From Rostrohypoxylon terebratum (taxonomy: Eukaryota; Ascomycota; Sordariomycetes; Xylariales; Hypoxylaceae): DNA of 22,894 nt. The stretch spans positions 1-22,894 of the forward strand of contig MU386071.1 in the NCBI GenBank assembly GCA_022497145.1. The letters are read 5' to 3'. The translations under genes were made by a program, and so were the position numbers. The notes beneath the pieces are model-generated. The model made no database searches and was not told where the DNA came from. It was given only the letters and a program-made list of their open reading frames with translations. Below, piece after piece: positions 22,066 through 22,894 of this stretch (its first letter is position 1; each line of letters starts with the position of its first letter).

Positions 22066-22440
22066 ATGAAGACTTTTGCTATTCTCTTTGCTCTTGCCTC
22101 GGGGCTTGCACTGGCCGCCCCCGTCGTCGAACGAGATGAAAAATCACTTCAAAGCCGAGTAAGTAGCTAAACTTGTGGCAAGAAAATCGACATATTGTTC
22201 AAGCTAATGTGACCATCTATAGGGATACGCCGCGGTTCGTCTTACATCTAATCAACAACATATATATTAACAACAGTTGGCTAATGCTTTCACCAGCTTT
22301 TTTGCGCTGGCTTGTGTGCTCCGCTGATTGAGACTCCGCCTGCATATGCTGCTTGTGTTACTGCTTGTCTCGCTACAGGAAACGATGGTGGCGAGGTATT
22401 TGACGCTAGAGACTTCATCGAGAAGTACGAAGAGGAATAG
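22066..22440 (+). CDS. Small secreted cysteine-containing protein (82 aa), three-exon model
   Basis: Exons 22066-22158, 22223-22234 and 22297-22440 give 82 aa. The first exon encodes a clear signal peptide (MKTFAILFALASGLALAAP) followed by VVERDEKSLQSR, a short acidic/basic stretch like a propeptide. Its GTAAGT donor is strong. The last exon encodes a region with four cysteines (CAGLC then CVTAC) and an acidic tail ending IEKYEEE. The 12-bp middle exon (GYAA) relies on a CTATAG acceptor and a weaker GTTCGT donor. Skipping it also keeps the frame and gives 78 aa. A TATA box lies about 95 bp upstream. I do not recognise the family. The layout (signal, dibasic-poor linker, CxxxC pairs) is that of fungal small secreted proteins. 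The start and first exon are firm; the middle exon is uncertain. Confidence 0.7.
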
Positions 22441-22894
22441 ACTGTGTGTGCATGATGGACCGAGTAGGATAGGGGGGTGAGACGCTATTATGGCTTTTGC
22501 CGGTTGACTTAGTATACTGAACCTTTTGGTGGTCAACTATTAGTACAACAATCCACCATTCAACAAGGTTTTATTTCCACAGTTTCCAATTATTTTTCCG
22601 ATCAAGGCCGTAAATAAGGTAGTAAATGTGCCTCGTAGTATAAAGTATATTGATAGGACGATTTGACCACGTTTCAGTTGTATCGTTAACCTAATGTAGG
22701 TACCTAAGTAATTAAGTACTCATTATTTAGTCATATAAATCTACGAAATCTTTATAATAAACTAGGTTATGTCACAATCCTGAAAACTAAGCCTCGAAAG
22801 AAGTGTGACGAACCTATACTTAGGCTTAGTAAGTATAGCTTCATAAGGGGGTCTTGATTTTAAGGTAACAGTAATCGTAGAGGTCAAGTGTAAT
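22441..22894. other. 3' flank, no supported gene
   Basis: AT-rich sequence after the small secreted protein gene. It holds one more TAGGTACCTA word near 22698 and no open frame of interest. Confidence 0.5.

Noticed and set aside
22267..22536. 89-codon minus-strand open frame at the right end
   Set aside because: It overlaps the last exon of the signal-peptide gene on the plus strand and shows no family or promoter features.
1..22894. tRNA, rRNA or CRISPR-like arrays
   Set aside because: Reading for T-arm consensus words and evenly spaced repeats gave no convincing case; GTTCGA-like words at 17030 and 21550 lack matching stems.

Overview
The window is nuclear DNA of a filamentous ascomycete (Pezizomycotina). 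The genes carry short spliceosomal introns of 52-142 bp, with GT donors, CTRAY-like branch sites and YAG acceptors. The encoded proteins belong to typical fungal families: an iterative non-reducing polyketide synthase (NR-PKS), an MCH-type MFS carrier, a sedolisin protease and small cysteine-containing secreted proteins. Spacers contain a recurrent palindromic word, TAGGTACCTA. The sequence alone does not identify the genus.

Positions 1378-15917 look like a compact secondary-metabolite cluster. It holds a 2-oxoglutarate/Fe(II) oxygenase (1378-2489, +), an MFS transporter (2655-4091, -), a four-exon NR-PKS of 2621 residues (6833-14989, +) and a short-chain dehydrogenase/reductase (15075-15917, -). 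I rebuilt each gene across its introns, and every spliced frame closes exactly. The PKS domain order is SAT-KS-AT-PT-ACP-CMeT-R and all the key catalytic residues I could look for are present. It should release a C-methylated aromatic (or pre-aromatic) aldehyde by reductive off-loading, as the methylorcinaldehyde, citrinin and tropolone-type synthases do. The oxygenase and the SDR would then change oxidation states on that scaffold, and the MFS protein would export it. No FAD monooxygenase, P450, hydrolase or transcription factor is visible here. They may be absent, lie outside the window, or have decayed in the 2.7-kb gap between transporter and PKS.

The right part (about 18.1-22.5 kb) is a different neighbourhood of secreted proteins. 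It has a 104-aa eight-cysteine protein (18112-18426, -), a 651-aa sedolisin (peptidase S53) preproprotein (19367-21322, -) and an 82-aa cysteine-containing peptide with a possible 12-bp microexon (22066-22440, +). The 2.2-kb spacer between the two parts holds a 272-bp element with 28-bp terminal inverted repeats flanked by TA (17469-17740), which I read as a Tc1/mariner-type MITE, plus a perfect 13-bp stem-loop.

The first 1.38 kb and the last 0.45 kb contain no gene I can support.
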